Source: Streptomyces anulatus (lineage in GTDB: Bacteria > Actinomycetota > Actinomycetes > Streptomycetales > Streptomycetaceae). From it: a stretch of 64,000 nucleotides of DNA. The DNA lies in the NCBI RefSeq assembly GCF_014650675.1, contig NZ_BMVK01000004.1, forward strand, positions 124,001 through 188,000, written 5' to 3'. Under the pieces are notes generated by a model. It was not told the DNA's origin. It did not search any database and was given only the letters and a program-made list of their open reading frames with translations. Numbering within the stretch: the first letter of the stretch is position 1; the number at the start of each line of letters is the position of its first letter. Positions 1 to 8,907 of the stretch are shown here, piece by piece. Made by a program: the position numbers and the translations under genes.

Positions 1-456
<456 letters not shown>

Positions 457-2286
457 TCAGTGGTACAGCGCGTCGACCTCGACCGCGTACGCCGCCTCGA
501 TCGCCTTGCGCTTCAGCTTCAGCGAGGGCGTCAGCAGGCCCAGCTCCTCGGTGAACGGATGGGCCAGGATCCGGAACGTACGGATCGACTCGGCCTGGGA
601 CACCGCCGTGTTGGCGGCCACCACCGCCCGGCGGACCTCCATCTCCAGGTCCGGGTCCCGCACCAGGTCGGCCGGGCCCAGCGGGGTGCGGCCCTGCATC
701 GACAGCCAGTGGTCCACGGACTCCTGGTCGACGGTGACGAGCGCCGCGATGTACGGGCGGTCGTTGCCGACGACGATGCACTGCGCCACCAGCGGATGCG
801 CCCGTACGCGTTCCTCCAGACCGGCCGGGGACACGCTCTTGCCGCCGGACGTCACCAGGATCTCCTTCTTCCGCCCGGTGATCGTCAGATAGCCGTCCTC
901 GTCCAGCGCACCGAGGTCCCCCGTGGCGAGCCAGCCGTCCTGCAGCACCGTCCGGGTGGCCCCGGGGTTGCCCAGATAGCCGGAGAACACGTTCGGCCCG
1001 TGCACCCACACCTCGCCGTCGTCCGCGATGTGCACCGACGTCCCCGGGATCGGCTGCCCGACCGTCCCGTACCGGGTGCGCTCGGGAGGGTTCGCCGTCG
1101 CCGCAGCGGTCGACTCGGTCAGCCCGTACCCCTCGAAGACGCTCACCCCGGCGCCCGCGAAGAACAGCCCGAGCCGGCGGTCCATGCCCGAGCCGCCCGA
1201 CATCGCGTGCCGCACCCGGCCGCCCATCGCGTCGCGGACCTTCTTGTAGACGACCTTGTCGAAGAACTGGTGCTGCATCCGCAGCCCGGCGGAGGGACCG
1301 GGACCGTCCCCGAACGCCTTCTGCTCCATGGCTTCGGCGTACTTCACCGCGATGTCGACGGCCTTGTCGAACGGCCCGTGCCTGCCCTCCGCCTCGGCCC
1401 TGCGCCGGGCCCCGTTGAACACCTTCTCGAAGATGTACGGCACCGCCAGGATGAACGTCGGCCGGAACGTCACCAGGTCCGGCATCAGCGCGTTCGCGGA
1501 CAGCTCCGGCTGATGGCCGAGCTTGACCCGGCCCCGGACCGCGGCGATCTCGACCATCCGCCCGAAGACATGGGCCAGCGGCAGGAAGAGGAGGGTGGCC
1601 GCCTCGTCGCCGGGCTTGGAGTGGAACACCGGCTCCCAGCGCGTGACCATCGTGTCGCTCTCGAACATGAAGCTCGCGTGGGTGATCACGCACCCCTTGG
1701 GGCGGCCCGTCGTCCCCGAGGTGTAGATGATGGTCGCCACGGAGTCGGGCGTCACCGCGCGCCGGTGCCGCTGCACCACCTCGTCGTCGATATCCGAACC
1801 CGCCCCGAACAGCTCGTCCACCGCGCCGGCGTCCAGCTGCCACAGCCGCTTCAGGTGCGGCAGCCGGTCGATCACCGAGCCGACGGTCATCGCGTGGTCC
1901 TCGTGCTCGACCATCACCGCCACCACCTCGGCGTCGTGCAGCATCCACAGGACCTGCTCGGCGGAGGAGGTCGGGTAGATCGGCACCGACTGGGCCCCGA
2001 CGGTCCAGAGCGCGAAGTCGAAGAGCGTCCACTCGTAGCGCGTACGGGACATCAGCGCGACCCGGTCGCCGAACCGCACCCCGTGCGCGATCAGTCCTTT
2101 GGCCAGGGCCAGCACCTGATCGCGGAACTCCCCGGAGGTCACATCACGCCACTGGCCACCGGCGTCCTTGCGGCCGAGCGCGACGTGGTGCGGATCGTCC
2201 TCCGCGTAGTCGAAGACCACATCGGCGAGACCGCCGACCTGAGGTGCCGCCGGCATGGGTGGGACAGTGAAATCGCGCAATGACAT
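457..2286 (-). CDS. AMP-dependent long-chain fatty acyl-CoA ligase (FadD-like)
   Basis: 609 residues. It activates a fatty acid with ATP to an acyl-adenylate and then the CoA thioester, peripheral to the membrane. The P-loop-like AMP motif IIYTSGTTGRPKG is near residue 190, the second core motif EGYGLTEST near 385, and the hinge/C-terminal domain region reads TGDLGALDEDGYLTITGRKKE. The family usually has about 600 residues, so this looks complete. The frame is open seven codons further upstream, but the ATG at 2286 follows CACGAGGAGC, a strong ribosome site. It is monocistronic, with its own promoter region between 2287 and the element at 2520. Chain-length preference cannot be inferred. Confidence 0.93.
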   Translation of the reverse strand: MSLRDFTVPPMPAAPQVGGLADVVFDYAEDDPHHVALGRKDAGGQWRDVTSGEFRDQVLALAKGLIAHGVRFGDRVALMSRTRYEWTLFDFALWTVGAQSVPIYPTSSAEQVLWMLHDAEVVAVMVEHEDHAMTVGSVIDRLPHLKRLWQLDAGAVDELFGAGSDIDDEVVQRHRRAVTPDSVATIIYTSGTTGRPKGCVITHASFMFESDTMVTRWEPVFHSKPGDEAATLLFLPLAHVFGRMVEIAAVRGRVKLGHQPELSANALMPDLVTFRPTFILAVPYIFEKVFNGARRRAEAEGRHGPFDKAVDIAVKYAEAMEQKAFGDGPGPSAGLRMQHQFFDKVVYKKVRDAMGGRVRHAMSGGSGMDRRLGLFFAGAGVSVFEGYGLTESTAAATANPPERTRYGTVGQPIPGTSVHIADDGEVWVHGPNVFSGYLGNPGATRTVLQDGWLATGDLGALDEDGYLTITGRKKEILVTSGGKSVSPAGLEERVRAHPLVAQCIVVGNDRPYIAALVTVDQESVDHWLSMQGRTPLGPADLVRDPDLEMEVRRAVVAANTAVSQAESIRTFRILAHPFTEELGLLTPSLKLKRKAIEAAYAVEVDALYH

Positions 2287-2519
2287 GCTCCTCGTGGCGC
2301 TCCGCACAGCGCCGCGACGCTACCCCAAGCGGGGGCCCGGCGGGAGGGGCCCGGACCCTCCGCGCTCCCTGTCGTCCGCCCAGGTCAACCGTCGAAATCC
2401 GGCCAGATGGGCAAGGCTCGGGCGTTCGGCCGGTCCAGTTCTGACTGAGGGGTAAGCGGCTCGCGCCGGAATCTCCACCGAATCCGACCGCTGCGAGCAC
2501 TGCCGGTCCGCGGAGCGGC
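2287..2519. other. Upstream region of the acyl-CoA ligase gene
   Basis: 233 bases between the acyl-CoA ligase start and the MITE-like element. It must hold the ligase promoter (read leftwards). I see no convincing operator, tRNA or small gene in it. Confidence 0.4.
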
Positions 2520-2696
2520 TAGGTCCTGTCGTCAAACTGCCGTCGTCGCCCGGAGGGCGGCCCTGCGGGGTCAGGTGCGTGCTCTCGGTGTGCCGGGTGC
2601 AGGTCCTCGTACTGGACGTACTCGGGCCTGTGTCCGGTGCGGCGAGAGCGCGTGCATGGCGCCGCGGGGCAGGCGGCAGTTTGACGACAGGACCTA
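2520..2696. mobile_element. MITE-like non-autonomous element with 23-bp perfect terminal inverted repeats
   Basis: Bases 2520-2542 (TAGGTCCTGTCGTCAAACTG plus CCG) are the exact reverse complement of 2674-2696. The 177-base unit has no transposase. If the outer TA at each end is a target duplication, the element proper is 2522-2694. The right end abuts the LysR gene: its TAG stop is made of bases 2694-2696. Removing the element with one TA would still leave TAG, so the insertion kept the stop. TA duplication would suit an IS630/mariner-type transposase supplied in trans (inference). Confidence 0.8.
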
Positions 2697-3587
2697 CGGC
2701 CCTTCCCCGCCGCCGGTCCCGCGGTGCAGCCGGTCGCCGCCCGCCAGGATCGCCGAGGCCAACGCGTCGGCCGCCTCCTGGGCCGCGCCCCGGCGGTTCC
2801 CGTGCAGCAGGACGAAGTCGACGTCGCCGAGCTCCGGCAGCCCTGCCCTGGCCGGAACCGGCGCCAGCCCCGGCGGGACCATCCCCCGGGAGTGCGCCAT
2901 CACCCCCAGGCCCGCCCGTGCCGCCGCGACCAGACCGCTCAGGCTCGTACTCGTACAGGCGATCCGCCAGGCCCGCCCGTGTTCCTCCAGCACCTCCAGG
3001 GCGCGGGCCCGGGTGATGGCCGGTGGCGGGAAGACGACCAGCGGCACGGGACGCTCCGGATCGACGCGCAGCTGCGGAGCGCCGATCCACTCCAGCGCGT
3101 CCCGCCACATCAGCTCGCCGTGGGTGTCACCGGTCCGCCGCTTGGCCAGCACCAGATCCAGCCGGCCCGCCGCGAGCTGCCGGTGCAGCGTCCCGGACAG
3201 TTCCACGGTGAGCTGGAGCTCGACCTCCGGATGGTCACGGCGGAAGGACTCCAGGATCTCGGGGAGCCGGGTCAGCACGAAGTCCTCGGAGGCCCCGAAC
3301 CGCAGCCGGCCGCGCAACCGGGTGCCCGCGAAGAACGCCGCGGCCCGCTCGTGCGCCGACAGGATCGACCGGGCGAAGCCGAGCATCGCCTCGCCGTCCT
3401 CGGTGAGGTCGACGCGATGGGTGTCCCGGGCGAACAACTGCCGCCCGGCCGCCCCCTCCAGCCGCCGCACGTGCTGGCTGACCGTGGACTGGCGGATCCC
3501 GAGCCTGCGCGCGGCCTGGGTGAAGCTCAGCGTCTGGGCCACGGCGAGGAAGGTGCGCAGTTGGGCGGGGTCGTACGTGGCGTCCAT
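2694..3587 (-). CDS. LysR-family transcriptional regulator
   Basis: 297 residues, the normal family length. The N-terminal winged helix-turn-helix is at residues 4-62 (LRTFLAVAQTLSFTQAARRL then STVSQHVRRLE), followed by a periplasmic-binding-protein-like effector domain from about residue 90. The ATG at 3587 is the first good start. It is divergent from the symporter gene at 3869, with a candidate LysR box between them, so it probably controls that transporter and itself. The stop codon lies at the junction with the MITE-like element at 2520-2696, and the last residues GGGEGP may have been shaped by past insertion. The effector is unknown. Confidence 0.92.
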   Translation of the reverse strand: MDATYDPAQLRTFLAVAQTLSFTQAARRLGIRQSTVSQHVRRLEGAAGRQLFARDTHRVDLTEDGEAMLGFARSILSAHERAAAFFAGTRLRGRLRFGASEDFVLTRLPEILESFRRDHPEVELQLTVELSGTLHRQLAAGRLDLVLAKRRTGDTHGELMWRDALEWIGAPQLRVDPERPVPLVVFPPPAITRARALEVLEEHGRAWRIACTSTSLSGLVAAARAGLGVMAHSRGMVPPGLAPVPARAGLPELGDVDFVLLHGNRRGAAQEAADALASAILAGGDRLHRGTGGGEGP

Positions 3588-3598
3588 GGGGCCACGCT

Positions 3599-3644
3599 AT
3601 CGGGATACGTGATGACAGTCAGAGCGGTATGCGTGATTCCCGAT
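3599..3644. promoter_or_regulatory. Candidate LysR operator
   Basis: A perfect inverted repeat, ATCGGGA (3599-3605) and TCCCGAT (3638-3644), encloses two near-identical half sites, ATACGTGATG (3604) and ATGCGTGATT (3629). It begins 12 bases upstream of the LysR start, where autoregulatory LysR boxes usually lie. Function is inferred from position and symmetry. Confidence 0.4.
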
Positions 3645-3705
3645 GGGGAGGCGCGGGAGCAGGATGGATGCCGACACGGCCCGCTGCCCGCTGCCCGAAC
3701 GCGGA

Positions 3706-3792
3706 GCCGCACCACGCAGGACCGCATGACGTAGGACCGCACGACGCAAGCCGCACGACGCAAGCCGCACTACGCAGGACCGCACGACGTAA
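3706..3792. repeat. Tandem repeat, six 14-15 bp units (consensus about RMCCGCACGACGYAR)
   Basis: Units start at 3706, 3720, 3735, 3750, 3764 and 3778, alternating GCCGCAC.ACGCA(A/G) and GACCGCA.GACG(T/C)A(A/G) forms. It lies in the leader between the LysR operator and the symporter start. There are no spacers, so this is not a CRISPR array; it looks like slippage-prone sequence. Confidence 0.8.
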
Positions 3793-3868
3793 GGCCGGGC
3801 CGCGCCGAGCGGCGGTACGCGACGCCGTCCGCCCGGCGCGGCCCGCCGACCCCTGGAGACCCCGACAG

Positions 3869-4912
3869 ATGACCCGCCGCATCCCGAGACCGCCGTCCTG
3901 GCTGCCGGTCGACACCTACATCCTGGCGCTGGCCGCGACCGTGGCCCTCGCGGCGCTGCTGCCCGCCCGCGGAACCGCCGCCGATGTGGCGGGCGCGGCC
4001 TCCACCGGCGCGGTCTCCCTGCTGTTCTTCCTCTACGGGGCGCGGCTCTCCACGGCCGAGGCGCTCGACGGACTCAAGCACTGGCGCCTCCACCTCACCG
4101 TCCTGGCCTGCACCTTCGTCCTCTTCCCGCTGCTGGGGCTGGCGAGCGCCGGGCTGGTGCCGTACGTGCTGACGCCCGAGCTCCAGGCGGGCTTCCTCTT
4201 CCTGTGCCTGGTCCCCTCGACGATCCAGTCGTCCATCGCCTTCACCTCGATCGCCCGGGGCAACGTGCCCGCCGCGATCTGTGCCGGGTCCTTCTCCAGC
4301 CTCGCCGGGATCCTTGTCACCCCGCTGCTCGCCGCCCTGCTCCTCGGATCGACCGGGGGCGGGTTCTCGGCGGACTCCCTGCTGAAGATCGTGCTCCAAC
4401 TGCTCGTCCCGTTCCTCGCCGGGCAACTGCTGCGCCGCTGGGTCGGCGGTTTCCTCGCCCGGCACAAGAAGGTTCTCGGCCTGGTCGACCGGGGATCGAT
4501 CCTGCTCGTCGTCTACACCGCGTTCAGCGACGGGATGGTCGCCGGCGTCTGGCGCCAGGTCACCCCGGCCCGGCTCGGCGCGCTGCTCGCCGCCGAGGGG
4601 GTCCTGCTGGCGCTGATGCTCACCCTGAGCTGGTACGGGGCACGGCGGCTCGGGTTCGGCCGGGCGGACCGGATCGCCATCCAGTTCGCCGGGTCGAAGA
4701 AGAGCCTGGCGGCCGGGCTGCCGATGGCGAGCGTGATCTTCGGGGCGCACGCGAGCCTGGCGGTGCTGCCGCTGATGCTCTTCCACCAGATGCAGCTGAT
4801 GGTCTGCGCGGTGATCGCCAAACGCCGCTCCCGCGATCCCGAGGCGCCCCGGGACCCGGCGGATTCCGCTTCCGGGGCGTTGTCGGACCCACCGGTTACG
4901 GTGAGCCGGTAG
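3869..4912 (+). CDS. Bile acid:sodium symporter (BASS/SBF-like) family transporter
   Basis: 347 residues, with about nine to ten hydrophobic segments from residue 10 (YILALAATVALAALLPARG) to near 320, typical of the SBF-like family (about 330 residues). The frame is open back to 3629, but the upstream part is repeat-derived; the ATG at 3869 starts the conserved MTRRIPRP..WLPVDTYILA sequence after a GGAGACC site. It is probably a cation-coupled importer or exporter of an organic anion; substrate unknown. It is divergent from, and probably controlled by, the LysR gene. The stop codon is embedded in four 7-bp repeats (4905-4932), so the C-terminus could vary by slippage. Confidence 0.88.
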   Translation: MTRRIPRPPSWLPVDTYILALAATVALAALLPARGTAADVAGAASTGAVSLLFFLYGARLSTAEALDGLKHWRLHLTVLACTFVLFPLLGLASAGLVPYVLTPELQAGFLFLCLVPSTIQSSIAFTSIARGNVPAAICAGSFSSLAGILVTPLLAALLLGSTGGGFSADSLLKIVLQLLVPFLAGQLLRRWVGGFLARHKKVLGLVDRGSILLVVYTAFSDGMVAGVWRQVTPARLGALLAAEGVLLALMLTLSWYGARRLGFGRADRIAIQFAGSKKSLAAGLPMASVIFGAHASLAVLPLMLFHQMQLMVCAVIAKRRSRDPEAPRDPADSASGALSDPPVTVSR

Positions 4913-4932
4913 CCGGTAGCCGGTAGCCGGTA
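4905..4932. repeat. Four perfect copies of the heptamer GCCGGTA
   Basis: The heptamer runs head to tail from 4905 to 4932. The first copy supplies the TAG stop of the symporter gene, and the array ends 20 bases before the next ATG at 4953, so it also sets spacing to the next gene. Confidence 0.9.
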
Positions 4933-4952
4933 GCCGACAGCGAGGAAGCGCC

Positions 4953-5168
4953 ATGAGTGACGAGCCCGGTACGCCCGCCGACGACTTTCCGCACGGTGCG
5001 GGAAACCCGGCCCGGGGCGCCCTGCGGGCAGCGGGCTACACCCGCCTCGCCCAGCTCACGACCGTGACCGCCGCGGAGGTGCTCGCGCTCCACGGGGTCG
5101 GCCCGAAGGCGATCGGGGTCCTCCGCGAGGCGCTGGCCGCCGAGGGCCTGGCCTTCGCGGGGGAGTGA
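4953..5168 (+). CDS. Small helix-hairpin-helix protein
   Basis: 71 residues. Residues 20-66 (RGALRAAGYTRLAQLTTVTA, then EVLALHGVGPKAIGVLREAL) have the layout of the RNA-polymerase alpha-CTD/HhH fold, with the GVGPKA hairpin that contacts DNA backbone. It is a short stand-alone version of a kind frequent in Streptomyces and could bind DNA or protein. The ATG at 4953 follows GAGGAAG. It lies 40 bases after the symporter in the same direction, separated by the heptamer array. Exact role unknown. Confidence 0.75.
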   Translation: MSDEPGTPADDFPHGAGNPARGALRAAGYTRLAQLTTVTAAEVLALHGVGPKAIGVLREALAAEGLAFAGE

Positions 5169-5237
5169 GGCCCGTACGCTCCGGGCCTCCCGCGCCGGGC
5201 AGGTTCAGGGCCTCCCGCGCGGGCCCCGCTCCGTGCC

Positions 5238-6086
5238 TCAGCCCTGGCGGACCGCCGCCTCCAGTGCGATCCGGTGCTCACCGGCGTACACGTTCATCGA
5301 CCGGCCGCGCAGGAAGCCGACCAGCGTCAGTCCGCTCTCCGCCGCCAGGTCCACGGCCAGCGACGACGGCGCCGAAACCGCGGCGAGCACCGGGATCCCC
5401 GCCATCACGGCCTTCTGCGCCAGCTCGAACGAGGCCCGCCCCGACACCAGCAGGACGGCCCGGGACAGGGGCAGCCGGTGGTCCGTCAGCGCCCGCCCCA
5501 CCAGCTTGTCGACCGCGTTGTGCCGCCCGACGTCCTCGCGGACGTCCAACAGGTCGCCCTCCTCGGAGAACAACGCGGCGGCATGCAGGCCGCCCGTCCG
5601 GTCGAACACCCGCTGCGCGGCCCGCAACCGGTCCGGGAGGGCGGACAGCAGCTCCGGGGTGACCCGCACCGGGGGTGCGTCGGCCACGGGGTGCCGGGTC
5701 GTGGTGCGTACCGCGTCCAGGCTGGCCTTGCCGCACAGGCCGCAGGAGGAGGTGGTGTAGACGTTCCGCTCCAGCGTGATGTCGGGGACCCGGACCCCGG
5801 GCGCCAGCCTCACGTCCACCACGTTGTAGCTGTTCACCCCGTCCGCCGTCGCCCCGGCGCAGTAGACGATCGACTGCACCTCGTCCCCCTCGGCGATCAC
5901 CCCCTCGCTGACCAGGAAGCCCGCGGCCAGCGCGAAATCGTCGCCCGGCGTACGCATCGTGATGGCCAGCGGACGGCCGTTCAGGCGGATCTCCAGGGGT
6001 TCCTCCGCCACCAGGGTGTCCGCGCGGGAGGAGACGGCGCCGTCCCGGATGCGGAGGGTGCGGCGGCGTTCGGTGGCCCGTCCCAT
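5238..6086 (-). CDS. fdhD: Formate dehydrogenase accessory sulfurtransferase FdhD
   Basis: 282 residues. It transfers sulfur from a cysteine desulfurase to the molybdenum (bis-MGD) cofactor that activates formate dehydrogenases; cytosolic. The hallmark CGLC pair (Cys115 and Cys118, in [14 protein letters not shown]) is intact. Other family motifs are [19 protein letters not shown] near residue 46 and [10 protein letters not shown] near 190. The frame is open to 6344, but the ATG at 6086 gives the family length. No formate dehydrogenase gene is in the window, so the client is elsewhere. It is divergent from the ketoacyl synthase gene across about 245 bases. Confidence 0.96.
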   Translation of the reverse strand: MGRATERRRTLRIRDGAVSSRADTLVAEEPLEIRLNGRPLAITMRTPGDDFALAAGFLVSEGVIAEGDEVQSIVYCAGATADGVNSYNVVDVRLAPGVRVPDITLERNVYTTSSCGLCGKASLDAVRTTTRHPVADAPPVRVTPELLSALPDRLRAAQRVFDRTGGLHAAALFSEEGDLLDVREDVGRHNAVDKLVGRALTDHRLPLSRAVLLVSGRASFELAQKAVMAGIPVLAAVSAPSSLAVDLAAESGLTLVGFLRGRSMNVYAGEHRIALEAAVRQG

Positions 6087-6331
6087 GGATGTGAACCCCG
6101 ATTCTGTCCGTGTGCGATGGCTTCTGTCCGTACGAGCGGAAGCCGGAAGCTGATCCCGCCATTGTCCGGCACCCGCACCGGCGTGTCGCTGCCACGGCCA
6201 CAGCACGCTGACCAGGCTGTTGTCAATGCTCCAACGTGCGGGCCGGATTCCTGTGGGATCACGTGCCCCCGTACCCGACGGTAGCGACCAAGACTGGATG
6301 TTTCCTGCCCTACCCGACGATGGGAACCCGT

Positions 6332-7291
6332 ATGACCGGCTCACGTGTCGTGGCGCTCGGCCACTACCAGCCCGCCAAGGTGCTCACCAACGACGATCTG
6401 GCGGCCATGGTCGACACGAGCGACGAGTGGATCACCAGCCGGGTCGGTATCAAGACCCGCCATGTGGGTGGCCCCGACGAGCCGGTGGACGAGATGGCCG
6501 CGCACGCGGGAGCCAAGGCGCTGGCCACGGCCGGGCTGGCGCCCTCGGACATCGATCTGGTCCTCGTCGCCACCTCCACCGCGATCGACCGGTCCCCGAG
6601 CATGGCGGCACGGGTCGCGGCACGGCTCGGCATGGGTTCGCCCGCCGTGATGGACATCAACGTGGTGTGCTCCGGCTTCACGCACGCGCTGGCCACCGCC
6701 GACCACACGATCCGGGCCGGTGCGGCGAGCCGCGCCCTGGTCATCGGCGCCGACAAGATGGCCGACATCGCGGACTGGACCGACCGCTCCACCTGCGTCC
6801 TGCTCGGCGACGGCGCGGGCGCCGCGGTCGTCACCGCCGACCCGACGGCCCCCGACACCCCGGACGGGCCCGGCATCGGACCGGTGCTGTGGGGCTCCGT
6901 GCCGGAGATGGGCAACGCGGTCCGGATCGAGGGAACGCCGCCGCGCTTCGCGCAGGAGGGCCAGTCCGTCTACCGCTGGGCCACCACCCAGCTTCCCCCG
7001 ATCGCCCGCCGGGTCTGCGAGAAGGCGGGCATCGCCCCGGAGGACCTGGCCGCCGTCGTCCTGCACCAGGCCAACCTGCGGATCATCGAGCCGGTCGCCC
7101 GCAAGATCGGCGCGGTCAACGCCGTCATCGCCCGGGACGTGGTGGACTCCGGCAACACCTCCGCCGCCTCCATCCCGATGGCCCTGTCCAAGCTGGTCGA
7201 GCGCGGCGAGGTCGCCTCCGGCGCGCCCGTCCTGCTCTTCGGATTCGGCGGAAACCTCTCCTACGCGGGCCAGGTCATCCGCTGCCCGTGA
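6332..7291 (+). CDS. 3-oxoacyl-ACP synthase III family protein (FabH-like)
   Basis: 319 residues. The catalytic triad is visible: Cys113 ([11 protein letters not shown]), His245 ([10 protein letters not shown]) and Asn275 (SGNTSAAS). It condenses an acyl-CoA starter with malonyl-ACP. The C-terminal [13 protein letters not shown] motif is intact. The in-frame ATGs at 6320 and 6332 are both possible; 6332 ([10 protein letters not shown]) matches the usual N-terminus. It stands alone, not beside fabD/acpP/fabF, so it is more likely a secondary starter-unit or specialised KAS III than the housekeeping enzyme (inference). Confidence 0.93.
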   Translation: MTGSRVVALGHYQPAKVLTNDDLAAMVDTSDEWITSRVGIKTRHVGGPDEPVDEMAAHAGAKALATAGLAPSDIDLVLVATSTAIDRSPSMAARVAARLGMGSPAVMDINVVCSGFTHALATADHTIRAGAASRALVIGADKMADIADWTDRSTCVLLGDGAGAAVVTADPTAPDTPDGPGIGPVLWGSVPEMGNAVRIEGTPPRFAQEGQSVYRWATTQLPPIARRVCEKAGIAPEDLAAVVLHQANLRIIEPVARKIGAVNAVIARDVVDSGNTSAASIPMALSKLVERGEVASGAPVLLFGFGGNLSYAGQVIRCP

Positions 7292-7328
7292 CCGCTTCCC
7301 GGGCGTCCGGGTGACCTCCGGCCGAAGA

Positions 7329-7354
7329 CCTTTGTCCTGGGTGTGGAGAAAGTT
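7329..7354. promoter_or_regulatory. Candidate ROK operator, copy 1
   Basis: CCTTTGTCCTG (7329-7339), ten bases, then AAGTT (7350-7354). The same 11-mer with exactly the same 10-base gap to AAGTT recurs at 15015-15040, upstream of the 1239-residue secreted protein. It lies about 100 bases before the ROK start. A weak extra symmetry, AAGTT (7350) against AACTT (7372), follows. The regulator assignment is inference. Confidence 0.45.
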
Positions 7355-7452
7355 GGGGCGGATTCCTGCGCAACTTCTTCCCACTCCGGGAAAGCGCTGC
7401 TACGTTCCCCTCGAAAGCCCGACGGACTGGCCGATGTGGCGGGGAGGGACGC

Positions 7453-8643
7453 GTGAGACGCATGACGGCACGACCCGCGAACGCGCATCAGGCGCGGCTG
7501 CTCCGGCTGCTGCGCGACGGGGGCCCCAACTCCCGTGCGCAACTGGGTGATCAGGTAGAGCTCTCGCGCTCGAAGCTCGCCGTCGAGGTGGACCGGCTGC
7601 TGGAGACCGGCCTGGTGGTGGCCGACGGACTCGCCGCATCGCGCGGCGGGCGCCGCTCGCACAACATCCGGCTCGCTCCCGAACTGCGGTTCCTCGGGGT
7701 CGACATCGGCGCGACCTCGATCGACGTGGCCGTCACCAACGCGGAGCTGGAGGTACTGGGACACCTCAACCACCCGATGGACGTGCGCGAGGGACCCGTA
7801 GCCGTCTTCGAGCAGGTCCTGTCGCTGGCCGCCAAACTGCGGGCCTCCGGACTCGCCGAGGGCTTCGACGGCGCGGGCATCGGGGTCCCCGGCCCCGTCC
7901 GCTTCCCCGAGGGCGTGCCGGTCGCGCCGCCGATCATGCCCGGCTGGGACGGTTTCCCGGTCCGCGAGGCGCTCAGCCAGGAGCTGGGCTGCCCCGTCAT
8001 GGTCGACAACGACGTGAACCTCATGGCGATGGGGGAGCAGCACGCGGGCGTGGCCCGCTCCGTGGGCGACTTCCTCTGCGTCAAGATCGGCACCGGCATC
8101 GGCTGCGGCATCGTCGTCGGCGGCGAGGTCTACCGAGGTACGACCGGCAGCGCCGGGGACATCGGGCACATCCAGGTCGACCCGGACGGCCGGGCCTGCG
8201 CCTGCGGCAACAAGGGCTGCCTGGAGGCCCACTTCAGCGGCGCCGCCCTCGCCCGGGACGCGGAGGACGCCGCCCGGGAGGGCCGCTCGCCCGAGCTCGC
8301 CGCCCGGCTGGAGACGGCGGGCCGCCTCACCGCCGCCGACGTGGCGGCCGCCGCCGCTGCCGGGGACGCCGCCGCGCTCGACCTGATCCGCGAAGGCGGC
8401 AACCGGCTCGGCCAGGTGATCGCGAGCCTGGTCAGCTTCTTCAATCCCGGTCTGGTGGTGATCGGCGGCGGGGTCACCGGCCTCGGTCACAACCTCCTCG
8501 CCAGTGTCCGCACCCAGGTCTACAAGCAGTCGCTGCCCCTGGCCACCGGCAACCTCCCCATCGTGCTGGGCGAGTTGGGCCCCACCGCCGGAGTGATCGG
8601 CGCGGCCCGGCTCATCAGCGACCACCTCTTCTCACCGGCCTGA
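7453..8643 (+). CDS. ROK-family transcriptional regulator
   Basis: 396 residues. The N-terminal winged helix (residues 8-60, NAHQARLLRLLRDGGPNSRAQL onward) binds DNA. The ROK sugar-kinase-like fold follows, with the zinc-binding CACGNKGCLE motif near residue 255 and the glycine-rich KIGTGIGCGIVVGGEVYRG region. The GTG at 7453 sits 5 bases after GGAGGG; an ATG at 7462 is an alternative. It probably represses the sugar importer and catabolic genes that follow in the same direction, with a sugar as inducer. A motif shared between its own leader and that of the gene at 15225 supports a common regulon. Confidence 0.93.
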   Translation: MRRMTARPANAHQARLLRLLRDGGPNSRAQLGDQVELSRSKLAVEVDRLLETGLVVADGLAASRGGRRSHNIRLAPELRFLGVDIGATSIDVAVTNAELEVLGHLNHPMDVREGPVAVFEQVLSLAAKLRASGLAEGFDGAGIGVPGPVRFPEGVPVAPPIMPGWDGFPVREALSQELGCPVMVDNDVNLMAMGEQHAGVARSVGDFLCVKIGTGIGCGIVVGGEVYRGTTGSAGDIGHIQVDPDGRACACGNKGCLEAHFSGAALARDAEDAAREGRSPELAARLETAGRLTAADVAAAAAAGDAAALDLIREGGNRLGQVIASLVSFFNPGLVVIGGGVTGLGHNLLASVRTQVYKQSLPLATGNLPIVLGELGPTAGVIGAARLISDHLFSPA

Positions 8644-8670
8644 CCACAGGGGCCGACGCACCACCGTATT

Positions 8671-8777
8671 GGTCAGGTACCCGGCATCAGCCAGGTACTA
8701 GTCAGGTACTCGTCAGGTACCCGCTCGTCAGGCAGATCAGCCAGGAACCAGTCAGGTACTCGCTCGTCAGGTCCTAG
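8671..8777. repeat. Eight degenerate TCAGGTAC repeats in the importer leader
   Basis: TCAGGTAC or one-base variants begin at 8673, 8691, 8702, 8713, 8728, 8741, 8752 and 8767, several extended to GTCAGGTACTCG. They fill most of the 264-base gap before the ABC operon. Individual copies lack dyad symmetry, so this is either slippage-generated or a clustered binding region. Confidence 0.7.
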
Positions 8778-8907
8778 TCCAGCAGCCGTTCGCGGTGCCG
8801 CCGGCTCCACGGCACCTCCAGCCCTGCGCCCTGTCCGCTCACCGGCCCTCCCCGGCCCCTCGGCACCGCCCGAGCAGGGGAGACCCCATTCGCCGAGGGG
8901 ATTCGTC

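Noticed and set aside
457..2307. Acyl-CoA ligase as part of a natural-product cluster
   Set aside because: It has the full FadD-type sequence but no carrier protein, ketosynthase or NRPS gene next to it.
3706..3792. CRISPR array
   Set aside because: Units are 14-15 bp, directly adjacent, with no spacers and no cas genes nearby.
8671..8777. CRISPR or origin-like iterons
   Set aside because: Copies are degenerate 8-mers with irregular spacing and no replication gene nearby.
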